A stretch of 37,454 nucleotides of DNA from NCBI GenBank assembly GCA_009731375.1, contig BJOX01000224.1, positions 436,333-473,786 of the forward strand. The letters run 5' to 3'. Below are positions 8,535 to 17,717 of this stretch, one piece after another; the first letter of the stretch is position 1; each line of letters opens with the position of its first letter. Under the pieces are notes generated by a model, which searched no databases, had not been told where the DNA came from, and saw nothing but the letters and a program-made list of their open reading frames with translations. The position numbers and the translations under genes were made by a program. This DNA comes from Paulinella micropora (Eukaryota; Cercozoa; Imbricatea; Euglyphida).

Positions 8535-9613
8535 GGGTAGGTAGATAGATAGACTGATAGGTACCTGGTCGTCGCACTGGACGCCGGCGCAGGGGTGTGT
8601 CGGGCCCGTGGCCGGCAAGGGCGCAAACGTAGTACTAGTAGTAGTAGTAGTAGGAGCAGCAGCAGTGCTTGTAGCAGCTGAGAAGGAGGAGGAGAAGGAG
8701 GAGGAGGAGGAGGAGGAAGAAGAAGAAGAAGAAGAAGAAGAAGAGGAGGAGGAGGAGGAGGAGGAGGAGGAAGAAGAAGAAGAAGAAGAAGAAGAAGAAG
8801 AAGAAGAAAAAGAAGAAGAAGATGGGTCTGTCGCCAGCATAGTAGTAGTAGGAGGAGCATTAGCAGTGGTAGCGGTAGTTGTAGTAGTAGGAGGAGGAGC
8901 AGTAGTGGTGGTAGAAGCCTGAGCAGGGGATCTAGAAGAGGCAGCAGCAGAGCTAGCAGGCGAACTCGAGGGCTGAGCCGGAGATTTAGAGGAAGAGGCG
9001 GCAGCAGCGGCATACACTGAACGTGACGGTGTAGCAGGTTTAGCAGGAGATCGTGAAGGAGACGCAGCAGCTAGATGTCTAGAAGGTGAAGGGCATAGAG
9101 TGCTTTGGTGCACGCACAGGCCGTCAAGGCAGCTGTCTGCGGTGCAGGGGTCCTGGTCGTCGCAGACCACGTGCCTGTATATGCAGATGCCTGCGTAGCA
9201 ATTGTCTTCCGTGCACGCGTCCTGGTCGTCGCAGATCAGTCGCGTGTGCGTGCACTGCCCGCTCTGGCACGTGTCCTTGGTGCAGGGGTCCAGGTCGTCG
9301 CACAGCATGCGCGTGTGCGCGCACACCCCGTGCTCCGGCCGGTCCGTCGTGCACGGGTCGCCGTCCTCGCAATCCACCTCCTCGTGCACACACTGGCCCT
9401 GCGAGTTACACGAGTCGTACGTGTTGTCTTCCCCGTCGTCGCAGTTGAGGGGCGTGTGCACGCATTGGTGGTGCTCACAGCTGTCGCGCGTGCAGGGGTT
9501 GTGGTCGTTGCAGACGCGCGGCCAGAACAGGCAGCCGCCGTCGGGCAGACACAAGTCACTGGTGCAGCCGTCCAAGTCAGAACAGCCACAATAGGGCGCC
9601 AAGCAATCCGACC
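2572..9613 (-). CDS. Secreted or surface mosaic protein: CTDC repeats, mucin-like stalks and W-D-G/Cys domains (partial gene, 14 exons)
   Basis: Exons on the minus strand: 9613-8565, 8287-8171, 7769-7725, 7498-7474, 7094-6639, 6126-6017, 5869-5792, 5278-5221, 4485-4443, 4071-3980, 3660-3580, 3319-3246, 2960-2900, 2681-2572. Every proposed intron is GT-AG and all 13 junctions keep one frame, giving 799 complete codons. Domain order is seven CTDC repeats, a Ser/Thr/Pro stalk with poly-Ser, four CTDC repeats, a Thr/Ser/Pro stalk, two complete W-D-G/Cys domains and the start of a third. Dense paired cysteines and stalks imply an extracellular protein, perhaps cell wall, matrix or adhesion; no enzymatic motif is seen. 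CTDC repeats are known from Dictyostelium extracellular-matrix and prestalk proteins (Pfam Dicty_CTDC). Neither the initiator Met and signal peptide nor the stop is found: the first exon starts at an acceptor, and the last ends at a donor with no convincing continuation. The exon model is inference by eye and needs RNA data. Confidence 0.72.
2718..2768 (-). pseudogene. Duplicate of the acceptor and 5' edge of exon 2681-2572
   Basis: About 50 bases that include the T-rich acceptor and codons for C-R-V-S-E-W-D-G-F recur immediately upstream of the true exon (compare 2654-2703), with a few substitutions. The copy then diverges into the second acceptor. A purine-rich (AGG/AAG)n tract (2788-2870) lies beside it. 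Confidence 0.65.
3246..4485 (-). CDS. W-D-G/Cys domain, second copy (exons 4485-4443, 4071-3980, 3660-3580, 3319-3246)
   Basis: The four exons encode [11 protein letters not shown], then Y-C-A-P-C-T-V-L ... [15 protein letters not shown], then [10 protein letters not shown] ... N-C-S-F-D-F-N, then D-M-V-C-F-C followed by a Gln/Pro/Asp linker. The 43-base exon 4485-4443 has W-E-G instead of W-D-G. It was found because the next exon needed a phase-2 partner carrying this motif. Phases run 1, 2, 1, 1, 0 and close exactly. The introns contain GATA repeats. Confidence 0.68.
3463..3540 (-). pseudogene. Duplicate of the 3' edge of exon 3660-3580 with stop codon
   Basis: This is a tandem copy of about 70 bases spanning the end of exon 3660-3580 and its GT/CA-rich intron start. 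In the copy the N-C-S stretch continues with V-D and a TAA stop instead of F-D-F-N. Confidence 0.6.
3770..3958. repeat. GATA/GGAT microsatellite in intron
   Basis: Tetranucleotide tract with GATG, AAAT and GACA variants. It lies between exons 4071-3980 and 3660-3580 and reads CTAT on the gene strand. Confidence 0.95.
4710..4935. repeat. GATA/GACA microsatellite in intron
   Basis: Tetranucleotide tract of about 220 bases directly abutting the 174-base repeat copy at 4934. Confidence 0.95.
4934..5107. repeat. 174-base dispersed repeat, copy 1
   Basis: Base-for-base identical by eye to 24582-24755. It is flanked by GATA on both sides, whereas copy 2 has GATA only on its left. Confidence 0.85.
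5141..5179 (-). pseudogene. Duplicate of the 3' edge of exon 5278-5221
   Basis: The stretch encoding [11 protein letters not shown] plus the donor G|GTCTT repeats the [10 protein letters not shown] end of the upstream exon, with three extra bases (one Gly codon) and no preceding exon body. GATA-type repeats flank it on the far side. Confidence 0.65.
5221..6126 (-). CDS. W-D-G/Cys domain, first copy (exons 6126-6017, 5869-5792, 5278-5221)
   Basis: The three exons encode C-V-V-A-S-W-D-G ... C-G-P-C ... [11 protein letters not shown], then [15 protein letters not shown], then [15 protein letters not shown]. The pattern C-x-V-x-x-W-D-G, C-G-x-C, x-x-C-x3-C, G-L-x-C-x-G-A-W-E-D, D-x-C, C-(T/S), D-F, D-M-x-C-x-C recurs in the second copy. 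I recall similar Cys-rich units in surface proteins of marine protists but cannot give a family name. Intron phases are 1, 0, 0, 1. Poly-G with a 10-N gap (5573-5638), (CT)n and (ATGT)n fill the introns. Confidence 0.7.
6371..6545. repeat. Diverged dispersed repeat, copy 1
   Basis: Shares an order of motifs (GCTTGTGC, TGATGAGCCATGACACAGGT, AGAGCTAGG) with 25161-25345; both copies lie in introns. Confidence 0.7.
6639..7094 (-). CDS. Exon: CTDC repeat 11 and Thr/Ser/Pro stalk
   Basis: 456 bases. It opens with [13 protein letters not shown] and a final Cys in D-T-L-C. About 125 residues of Thr/Ser/Pro-rich sequence follow, with several imperfect copies of a P-x-Q-S-T-K-S-x-V-S motif of 15-20 residues, then a Pro/Leu-rich run (K-L-P-K-L-P-Q-L-P). 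This looks like an O-glycosylated spacer. The acceptor is CCTAG after a purine-poor stretch. The donor GTAGCTACCTATC runs straight into a GATA-type repeat (CTAT on the gene strand). Confidence 0.78.
7474..7498 (-). CDS. Micro-exon ending CTDC repeat 10
   Basis: 25 bases encoding A-G-W-C-S-F-L-P plus one base. The last Cys of the CTDC pattern falls here. The donor GTACGT is strong, and the phase-1 end joins the GA at the start of the next exon to give Arg. The call rests on phase closure and on supplying the Cys missing from the previous exon. Confidence 0.55.
7575..7720. repeat. TTAGG-like and (CATGT/TATGT)n pentanucleotide tract
   Basis: 7575-7635 has interrupted GGTTA units and 7636-7720 has TATGT and CATGT units. 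The second tract meets the donor of exon 7769-7725. Confidence 0.85.
7725..7769 (-). CDS. Exon: CTDC repeat 10
   Basis: 45 bases, 15 codons, phase 0 at both ends, encoding [15 protein letters not shown]. It sits between a (GTAT)n intron and a pentanucleotide (CATGT/TATGT)n tract that begins right at the GTCATG donor. It is too short to find as an open frame, but the CTDC match is unambiguous. Confidence 0.7.
7799..8070. repeat. (GTAT)n microsatellite field in intron
   Basis: Two tracts (7799-7848 and 7914-8070) with GTTT and GTAC variants, split by a short unique piece. Confidence 0.9.
8171..8287 (-). CDS. Exon: rest of CTDC repeat 8 and repeat 9
   Basis: 117 bases, 39 codons, phase 0 at both ends. 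It completes the C-D-D-Q of the previous exon with DACTVDSC, then F-V-S-K and a further repeat with [10 protein letters not shown]. The acceptor follows a short CTGTGTG tract and the donor is GTAAAC. A damaged partial copy of the same exon lies just upstream at 8366-8431. Confidence 0.75.
8366..8431 (-). pseudogene. Truncated, frameshifted duplicate of exon 8287-8171
   Basis: The copy has the acceptor and the first 65 or so bases of the exon, ending after K-C-E-D-G where a GATA tract (CTAT on this strand) begins; no donor is present. One base is missing after the codons D-A-C-T, which shifts the frame. Apart from that base the copy would match the CTDC pattern. Either the deletion is real and this is a dead exon, or it is a sequencing error. 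Confidence 0.7.
8565..9613 (-). CDS. Exon: seven CTDC repeats followed by a Ser/Thr/Pro-rich stalk
   Basis: This is the longest exon (1049 bases, 349 full codons). Roughly residues 1-175 hold seven repeats of about 24 residues with pattern C-x-D-x-D-x-C-T-x-D-x-C-x5-C-x-H, for example [12 protein letters not shown] near 9150. The third repeat lacks the second Cys (D-N-T-Y) and the fourth has D-R-P in place of D-x-C. Residues about 175-335 form a low-complexity stalk of Ser, Thr, Pro and Ala, including a long uninterrupted Ser tract encoded by (TCT/TCC)n around 8695-8820. The exon ends with C-A-G-V-Q-C-D-D-Q, the start of an eighth repeat, cut in phase 0 by a GTACCT donor. The acceptor at 9614-9615 follows a (GTAT)n tract, so at least one upstream exon is missing. 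Confidence 0.85.
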
Positions 9614-9619
9614 CTGCAT

Positions 9620-9705
9620 AGGTGTATGTATGTATTTATGTACTTTATGTATGCATGCATGTATGTATGTATGCAGTATGTATGTATGTATGTATGTATG
9701 TACTT

Positions 9706-9757
<52 letters not shown>

Positions 9758-9815
9758 AACTACTACTACAATTACTACTACTATACTACTACTACTACTA
9801 CTACCACTATTAATT

Positions 9816-9846
<31 letters not shown>

Positions 9847-9855
9847 TAACTAGGG
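9620..9855. repeat. Compound (GTAT)n-(CTA)n-(TAA)n microsatellite
   Basis: Three successive tracts upstream of the first recognised exon of the mosaic gene. No promoter or exon is recognisable. Confidence 0.9.
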
Positions 9856-11477
9856 GCTGCGCCAACACCTGAAAGGATGGCTTGCGGTGCGCTTCGCGCA
9901 CCCCCCCCCCCCTCTCCTCTTCCCAAGGTCGTTTTCCCTCTCATTCTCACATGCACAACTTTTACAGCCTTGGAGCAATCTCAGCCATTTTTTTTTGGTA
10001 CTACTTTGTCATTACATTCAAATTTCATAATTTCAACTATATCCCTAAAAAAAAAAGCTCGTGACAAGCTTGCGAAAACACAAAGAATCAGCCTCAAAGC
10101 CCCTCTGGCACAACTCCTAGAACCGTGGAGCATTCTCAGCCATTCATTTTGGCACTACTTTTTGACAGAATCTTCGTAAATCTCTGTTTCAACTGGTTGT
10201 GCTAGAGCGCGTCCTGAGGTTGTGAAACCAAAAAATCAGCCTCTCAACCCTTCTGGCAAAACTTTGGGAGCCTTGAGCATTCTCAGCCATTCATTTTGGT
10301 GCCGGCTGATTCGCTTCGGGTACGTACAATTACAGAGCTTGGGTTCCCGGGGGAGGGCCCCCCTGAGACCCCCCCTACCACAGTCGACAGGGTACGTTCA
10401 ATTGCAGAAGGTAACCGGCGTAAACCCTGCTGGCACAACACTTAGAGCCTTGGAGCATTCTCAGCCATTCATTTTGGTGCCGTCTAATTCGCGTGGGGTA
10501 CGTACAATGGCAGGGCTGGGGTTCCCGGGGGGCTCCGCAGTCGACAGAGTACGTTCAATTGCAGAAGGTAACCAGCATAAACCCTTCTAGCACAACTCTT
10601 AGAGGCTCGGAGCATTCTCAGCCATTCATTTTGGTGCCGGCTAAATTCGCGTGGGGTACGTACAATTGCGGGGCTGGGTTGCCGGGGGGGGGGGGGGGGG
10701 GGGGCCCCCCCCACCCCCCCCCCCCCCCCCCCCCGGGGGCGGANNNNNNNNNNCCGAACACCCCCCTTTCCCATCGACAGGGTACGTACAATTGCGGGGC
10801 TGGGTTCCCGGGGGAGGGCCCCCCGGACCCCCCTTCCCGTCGACAGGGTACGTTCAATTGCCGGAGGCACCGGCAAGTACTCCCAAAAAAACAACGACTT
10901 TTGGCATTCAGGACACTCCCCTAACGCAAATATTTGCGTGAATTCCAAAAAATTATACCAGCATCAACATCGAGTCTGGGATGAGCCACCATGTCAATAT
11001 GAGCTCCCAACTCCTCCTGGTTCCCACAAGCCATGATTTATTCCGAAGGGGGTGCAGAAATGGGGTGGGAAAAAAAAGGAAATTTGGCGTTCAGGACACT
11101 CCCCTAACGCAAATATATGCGTGAATTCCAAACAAACTATATCATCGTCAACGTCGAGTCTGGGGCTAGCCAACCTCCAAATATGAGCTCCCAACTCCTC
11201 CTGGTTCCCACAACCATGATTTGTTCCGACAGGGGGGCGGGGAAAAGCAAGGAATTTTAGCACGCAGGACACTCCCTCAACGCAAATATTTGCGTGATTT
11301 CGAAAAAGAATTTACCAGCATCATCGAGTCTGGGGCTAGCCACCCTGCAAATATGAGCTCCCAACTCCTCGTTCCCACAAACCATGATTTATTCCGACAG
11401 GGCTGCGGAAATGCGGGAGGGGGGGGGGGGGGGTACACAATTTCCATTTTCCCCCCCCCCCAAACCCCCCAACCCCC
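9856..11477. repeat. Dispersed and tandem repeat block
   Basis: It repeats 1-895 in the same order and extends it. There are units with TTCCCGGGGGAGGGCCCCCC and GTCGACAGGGTACGTTCAAT, then three units of the 170-190 base family centred on CGCAAATATTTGCG (near 10925, 11106, 11282). A gap (11478-12115) follows. No gene is seen. Confidence 0.75.
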
Positions 11478-12115
11478 NNNNNNNNNNNNNNNNNNNNNNN
11501 NNNNNNNNNNNNNNNNNNNNNNNNNNNNNNNNNNNNNNNNNNNNNNNNNNNNNNNNNNNNNNNNNNNNNNNNNNNNNNNNNNNNNNNNNNNNNNNNNNNN
11601 NNNNNNNNNNNNNNNNNNNNNNNNNNNNNNNNNNNNNNNNNNNNNNNNNNNNNNNNNNNNNNNNNNNNNNNNNNNNNNNNNNNNNNNNNNNNNNNNNNNN
11701 NNNNNNNNNNNNNNNNNNNNNNNNNNNNNNNNNNNNNNNNNNNNNNNNNNNNNNNNNNNNNNNNNNNNNNNNNNNNNNNNNNNNNNNNNNNNNNNNNNNN
11801 NNNNNNNNNNNNNNNNNNNNNNNNNNNNNNNNNNNNNNNNNNNNNNNNNNNNNNNNNNNNNNNNNNNNNNNNNNNNNNNNNNNNNNNNNNNNNNNNNNNN
11901 NNNNNNNNNNNNNNNNNNNNNNNNNNNNNNNNNNNNNNNNNNNNNNNNNNNNNNNNNNNNNNNNNNNNNNNNNNNNNNNNNNNNNNNNNNNNNNNNNNNN
12001 NNNNNNNNNNNNNNNNNNNNNNNNNNNNNNNNNNNNNNNNNNNNNNNNNNNNNNNNNNNNNNNNNNNNNNNNNNNNNNNNNNNNNNNNNNNNNNNNNNNN
12101 NNNNNNNNNNNNNNN

Positions 12116-12328
12116 CCAGCAACCTCTTGCAAGACGTCACCGAATGTGCAAGTGCATACACCAAGCGCGGTTGCTAGAGCTGCCTCGAAACCCCACCCAT
12201 AACAATCTGGTGTCTGCTGGGTCCTGGGCTATCAACCAGCATATGCGGAGTTTAAGATCTTTTACGCGCGCAACGACCCTCCTCCCCAGCATCTACCACC
12301 AAAGGGTTATGAGTTGGCGTCACAGTTA
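12116..12328 (-). repeat. Fragment of the 493-bp repeat
   Basis: Reverse complement of part of the 32905-34695 unit, running from CCAGCAACCTCTTGC to GGCGTCACAGTT and then (TAA)n. The left end is lost in the gap. Confidence 0.85.
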
Positions 12329-12345
12329 ATAATAATAATAATAAT

Positions 12346-13370
12346 ATGTATGTATCGTCTGCCAATTGCTGAGCCAAAAGGCCATGTGGATCCAGTCTTC
12401 CATTCCATAAGGAAAGTCTCCACACCAATCGGTGAAATACAGGAAGTGACGGCATAGAACATTTCTCTATGAGCTGAGGGAGTGTGAGGCTGATGTTTGG
12501 TATACCCGACACCTCTAGGAGCGCACTCTTCGGAGATAAAAAGTTTTGGTGGTGGGTGGCACAAAAACCAGAGATTTTAGGTTTTTGTGCCACCAGAGCT
12601 TACACTTGCGTTCTGCTGGTACCTCCGGCCATTGAACGTACCCTGTCGACGGGGAAGGGGGGGGGAGGGGGGTGCGCGAAGCGCACCGCAAACCATCCTT
12701 TCAGGTGTTGCGCAGCCCCTAGTTATTATTATTATCATTATTATTATCATTATTAGGGAGTACATAGGCCATCGGTCCCTTTCCATGGGCTGATTGGTAT
12801 AAAGTGGTGTGCGCAAACGGCGCCTGGTGGCGCAAAAGCCTCAATTTTCCACCCGGCGCCAAATTTTTACATTTTCGAAGAGCTCATCAAAAAATGTCAG
12901 ATACACCAAATATCAGCCGCTAACTCCCTCTGGTGTGCGCAAACGGCGGCTGGTGGCACAAGACCTCAATTTTCTGGTGTGGGTGCCACCCGCGACCAAA
13001 CTGGTACGCACAATCGCCGTGCTGGGATTCCCGACCTGCAAATATGAGCTCCCAACTCCTCCTGGTTCTCACAAACCATGATTTATTCCGATAGGGGTGC
13101 AGAAAAAAACAAGGAATCTTGGCATTCAGGACACTCTCTCAACGCAAATATTTGCGTGAATTTCAAAAAAATTATACCAGCATCAACATCGAGTCTGGGG
13201 CTAGCCACCCTGCCAATATGAGCTCCCAACTCCTCCGGTTTCCCACAAACCATGATTTATTCCGACAGGGGTGCGGAAATGGTGGGTGGGTGGGGTGGGG
13301 TACACAATTTTCATCCCCCCCCCCCCAAAAAAAAACCCCCCCCCCCCCCCCCCCCCCCCCTCCCGGGAAA
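12346..13370. repeat. Mixed dispersed repeat fragments
   Basis: An element B fragment (12346-12480) is followed by units with GGTGGCACAAAAACC motifs, the reverse of the 9849-9920 piece (12656-12722), a second B end (12754-12803), two units with GTGCGCAAACGGCG and one CGCAAATATTTGCG unit near 13142. The gap 13389-13521 follows. Nothing coding is supported. Confidence 0.65.
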
Positions 13371-13521
13371 AAAAAAAAAAAAAAAAAANNNNNNNNNNNN
13401 NNNNNNNNNNNNNNNNNNNNNNNNNNNNNNNNNNNNNNNNNNNNNNNNNNNNNNNNNNNNNNNNNNNNNNNNNNNNNNNNNNNNNNNNNNNNNNNNNNNN
13501 NNNNNNNNNNNNNNNNNNNNN

Positions 13522-13567
13522 CTTCCAGACGGACCGGTATGTTCAATGAAAATACTGGTGGCACCGA

Positions 13568-13640
<73 letters not shown>

Positions 13641-13872
13641 GTAATAATAATGATAATGATAATAATAATATATATATTGATCTGTCATGGCTGAGCCCGA
13701 GGGCCATGCGCCTCCATCCCTCGACCCAACAGGGACTACAGTGAGTATGTTGGGGAGGGAAGAGTGACTCTAACCATCCTGCATAGAAGGCCCCAAAAGG
13801 AAGTCCCTACTACCCGCACAGTGTCGGGTACCTTGCAGGAAATCAACTACAAATGATTGATCTTCCCCGCGT
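13522..13872. repeat. SINE fragment, (TAA)n and element D fragment
   Basis: 13522-13567 is a piece of the SINE body, then come about 100 bases of (TAA)n and variants, then the conserved start of element D up to the gap at 13873-14657. Confidence 0.75.
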
Positions 13873-14657
13873 NNNNNNNNNNNNNNNNNNNNNNNNNNNN
13901 NNNNNNNNNNNNNNNNNNNNNNNNNNNNNNNNNNNNNNNNNNNNNNNNNNNNNNNNNNNNNNNNNNNNNNNNNNNNNNNNNNNNNNNNNNNNNNNNNNNN
14001 NNNNNNNNNNNNNNNNNNNNNNNNNNNNNNNNNNNNNNNNNNNNNNNNNNNNNNNNNNNNNNNNNNNNNNNNNNNNNNNNNNNNNNNNNNNNNNNNNNNN
14101 NNNNNNNNNNNNNNNNNNNNNNNNNNNNNNNNNNNNNNNNNNNNNNNNNNNNNNNNNNNNNNNNNNNNNNNNNNNNNNNNNNNNNNNNNNNNNNNNNNNN
14201 NNNNNNNNNNNNNNNNNNNNNNNNNNNNNNNNNNNNNNNNNNNNNNNNNNNNNNNNNNNNNNNNNNNNNNNNNNNNNNNNNNNNNNNNNNNNNNNNNNNN
14301 NNNNNNNNNNNNNNNNNNNNNNNNNNNNNNNNNNNNNNNNNNNNNNNNNNNNNNNNNNNNNNNNNNNNNNNNNNNNNNNNNNNNNNNNNNNNNNNNNNNN
14401 NNNNNNNNNNNNNNNNNNNNNNNNNNNNNNNNNNNNNNNNNNNNNNNNNNNNNNNNNNNNNNNNNNNNNNNNNNNNNNNNNNNNNNNNNNNNNNNNNNNN
14501 NNNNNNNNNNNNNNNNNNNNNNNNNNNNNNNNNNNNNNNNNNNNNNNNNNNNNNNNNNNNNNNNNNNNNNNNNNNNNNNNNNNNNNNNNNNNNNNNNNNN
14601 NNNNNNNNNNNNNNNNNNNNNNNNNNNNNNNNNNNNNNNNNNNNNNNNNNNNNNNNN

Positions 14658-14715
<58 letters not shown>

Positions 14716-14717
<2 letters not shown>

Positions 14718-14947
14718 GTGCTTCTCTGTCAATGGCTGATGCATATCTGCACATGCGCCTCCATCGTCTCACCCGTGAGGGGAGTACGAAGAATTGACGA
14801 TAAGCTCTAATGACACCCCCGCAAGGGCAGTTCCAACACTTCCAGACGGACCGGTATGTTCAATGAAAATACTGGTGGCACCGACGGGAATCGAACTGGC
14901 GACAGGGCCAGATGGTAGAACTTGACCACTGGGCTATCACGGTGTCC

Positions 14948-14948
<1 letters not shown>
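14716..14948 (-). mobile_element. tRNA-derived SINE, near full length
   Basis: On the minus strand it starts GGACACCGTGATAGCCCAGT, has a B-box-like GTTCGATTCC, then the shared body, and ends GAGAAGCACTA against (TTA)n. It is about 233 bases. Confidence 0.85.
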
Positions 14949-14980
<32 letters not shown>

Positions 14981-14982
<2 letters not shown>

Positions 14983-16548
14983 TAGGGGCTGCGCCAACAC
15001 CTGAAAGGATGGTTTGCGGTGCGCTCCGCGCACGCCCCCCCCCTCCCCCTCGGGCTGGGGTTCCCGGGGGGAGGGCCCCCCGAACCCCCCCTTTCCCGTC
15101 GACAGGGTACGTTCAATGGACGGAGGTACAGAACGCAAGTGTAAGCTCTGGTGGCACAAAACCTATAATCTCTGGTTTTTGTGCCACCCGCCACCAACAA
15201 TTTTTTATCTCCGAACGGAGCGCACCTAGAGGTGTCGGGTACACCAAACATCAGCCTCAAACTCCCTCGGGTGTGCGCAGATGGTGCCTGGTGGCGCAAA
15301 AACTTCAATTTCCTTGTGTGTACGCCACCCGGCGCCACATTTTTTATATTTTCCAAGAGAGCTCATCAAGAAGTGTCAGATACACCAAATAACAGCCGCT
15401 AACTCCCTTTGGTGTGCGCAAACGGCGCCTGGTGGCACAAGACCTCAATTTTCTGGTGTGGGTGCCACCCGCGAGCAAAACGGGTACGCACAGTCGCCGG
15501 GCTGGAGTTCCCGGGGGGAGGGCCCCCCGGACCCCCCCTTTCCCGTCGACAGGGTACGTTCAATTGCCGGAGGGCGCCTGGTGGGACACGATCTCAATTT
15601 TCTGGTGTGGGTGCCACCCGCGACCAAACGGGTACGCACAATCGCCAGGCTGTGGTTCCCGGGGGGAGGGCCCCCCGGACCCCCCCTGCCCCGTCAACAG
15701 GGTACGTTCAATTGCCGGAGGCACCGGCAAGAACTGCTAAAAAGAAAGGAATTTTGGCATTCAGGACACTCCCCTAACGCAAATATTTGCGTGAATTCCC
15801 AAAAAATTATATCAGTATCAAGATCAAGTCTGCTGCTAACCACCCTGCCAATATGAGCTCCCAACTCCTTCTGGTTCCCACAGAACATGATTTATTCCGA
15901 TGGGAGAGCAGAAAATAGGCTTTTTTTTTTAAAAAAAAAGGAATTTTGGCATTCAGGAAACTCCCCTAACGCAAATATTTGCATGAATTTCGAAAAAACT
16001 ATATCAGCATCAAGATCGAGTCTGGGGCTAGCCACCCTGTCAATATGAGCTCCCAACTCTCTCTGGTTCACACAAACCATGATTTATTCCGACGAGGGTG
16101 CAGAAAATAGGCTAAAAAACCAAGGAATTTTGGCATTCAGGACACTCCCCTAACGCAAATATTTGCGTGAATTCCAAAGAAATTATATCAGCATCAACAT
16201 CGAGTCTGGGGCCAGCCACCCTGCAAATATGAGCTCCCAACTCCTCCTGGTTCACACAAACCATGATTTATTCCGATTGGGGTACGAAAAAAAAGGAAAT
16301 TTGGCATTCAGGACACTCCCCTAACGCAAACATTTGCGTGAATTCTAGAAAAATCATACCAGCATCAGGATCGAGTCTGGGGCTAACCACCCTGCAAATA
16401 TGAGCTCCGAACTTCCTCGTTCCCACAAACCATGATTTATTCCGACAGGGGTGCGGAAAAGGGGGTGGGGGTGGGGGTGGGGGTACACAATTTTCATTTT
16501 CCCCCTCCCCCCCAACCCCCCCACCCCCTTCACCAACACCTTTCAGGG

Positions 16549-16550
<2 letters not shown>
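14981..16550. repeat. Tandem and dispersed repeat block
   Basis: It begins with the ACTAGGGGCTGCGCCAACAC piece, then units with GGTGGCACAAGACCTCAATT, the TTCCCGGGGGGAGGGCCCCC piece several times, and four CGCAAATATTTGCG-type units (near 15778, 15970, 16154, 16324) spaced 170-192 bases apart. No gene is seen. Confidence 0.75.
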
Positions 16551-16593
<43 letters not shown>

Positions 16594-16595
<2 letters not shown>

Positions 16596-16823
16596 ATATC
16601 TGAGGCGTACTAATGGCATATCCTCAACGGACATAAGCCTCCAATACCCTTGTTCGAGGTCCTCCACCCCCCCGTGTCAGTCTCTCGCCTGATGATCGGG
16701 GCCACCGATGGAGCTCCTGAGGGCAAGACTGCACTAAGCCGAGGTTATTCCGCAGTCCCAGCAACCTCTTGCAAGACGTCACCGAATGTGCATGTTCAAT
16801 GAAAATACTGGTCCAGACGGACC

Positions 16824-16825
<2 letters not shown>
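16594..16825 (-). repeat. Chimeric piece: 493-bp repeat fragment joined to SINE fragment
   Basis: 16594-16793 matches the 493-bp unit on the minus strand. At GTGCA|TGTTCAATG it passes directly into a piece of the SINE body (to 16825) with no microsatellite between. Confidence 0.7.
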
Positions 16826-16862
<37 letters not shown>

Positions 16863-16864
<2 letters not shown>

Positions 16865-17717
16865 TACTTCCTCTAAGGCATACTGATGCAGCTGATGGCA
16901 CGATCCGTTTCCGGACATGAGCCTCCATGCCCTTGTTCGAGGTGCTCCATCCCCACCTAGTCAGTCTCTCGACTGATTATAGGGGCCACCGATGGAGCTC
17001 CTGAGGGCAAGACTACACTAAGCCGAGGTTATTCCGCAGTCTCAACAACCTCTTGCAAAACGTTGCCGCATGTGCAAGTGCGTACACCAAGCATGGTTGC
17101 TAGAACTACCTCAACACCCCACCCATATTAATTTGGTATCCGCTGGGTCCACGGGCTATCAACCGGCATAGCGGAGTTTAAGATCTTCGACAGGCGCCCA
17201 ACGACCCTCCTCCCCAGCATCATCCACCAAATGGTTTTGAGTTGGCATCACAGTTTAACGCCGTAAGGCCATTGGGCTGGAGCTCTGATAAACAAGCGTG
17301 ACTAAGTTTTTATCATCAGGTGTTACCCTCAAATACATCACAGTCAACACTCCGAGAAGAAAGATATACTTCCTCTAATAAGGCATACTGATGCAGCTGA
17401 TGGCACGATCCGTTTCCGGACATGAGCCTCCATGCCCTTGCTCGAGGTTCTCCATCCCCACCTAGTCAGTCTCTCGACTGATTATAGGGGCCACCGATGG
17501 AGCTCCTGAGGGCAAGACTACACTAAGCCGAGGTTATTCCGCAGTCCCAACAACCTCTTGCAAAACGTTGCCGAATGTGCAAGTGCGTACAACAAGCATG
17601 GTTGCTAGAACTACCTCAAAACCCCACCCATAACAATTTGGTATCCGCTGGGTCCACGGGCTATCAACCGGCATAGCGGAGTTTAAGATCTTCGACAGGC
17701 GCCCAACGACCCTCCTC
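16863..17717 (-). repeat. Diverged tandem dimer of the 493-bp repeat family
   Basis: Two units of about 503 bases start TACTTCCTCTAA at 16864 and 17367. They are close to each other but differ from the 32905 units by many substitutions and indels. The second runs into the gap at 17718-18485. Confidence 0.8.

Noticed and set aside
11478-12115. Frames of 250-320 codons across N blocks (also 13873-14657, 17718-18485, 20450-21132)
   Set aside because: They are mostly Ns; the frame is open only because Ns make no stops.
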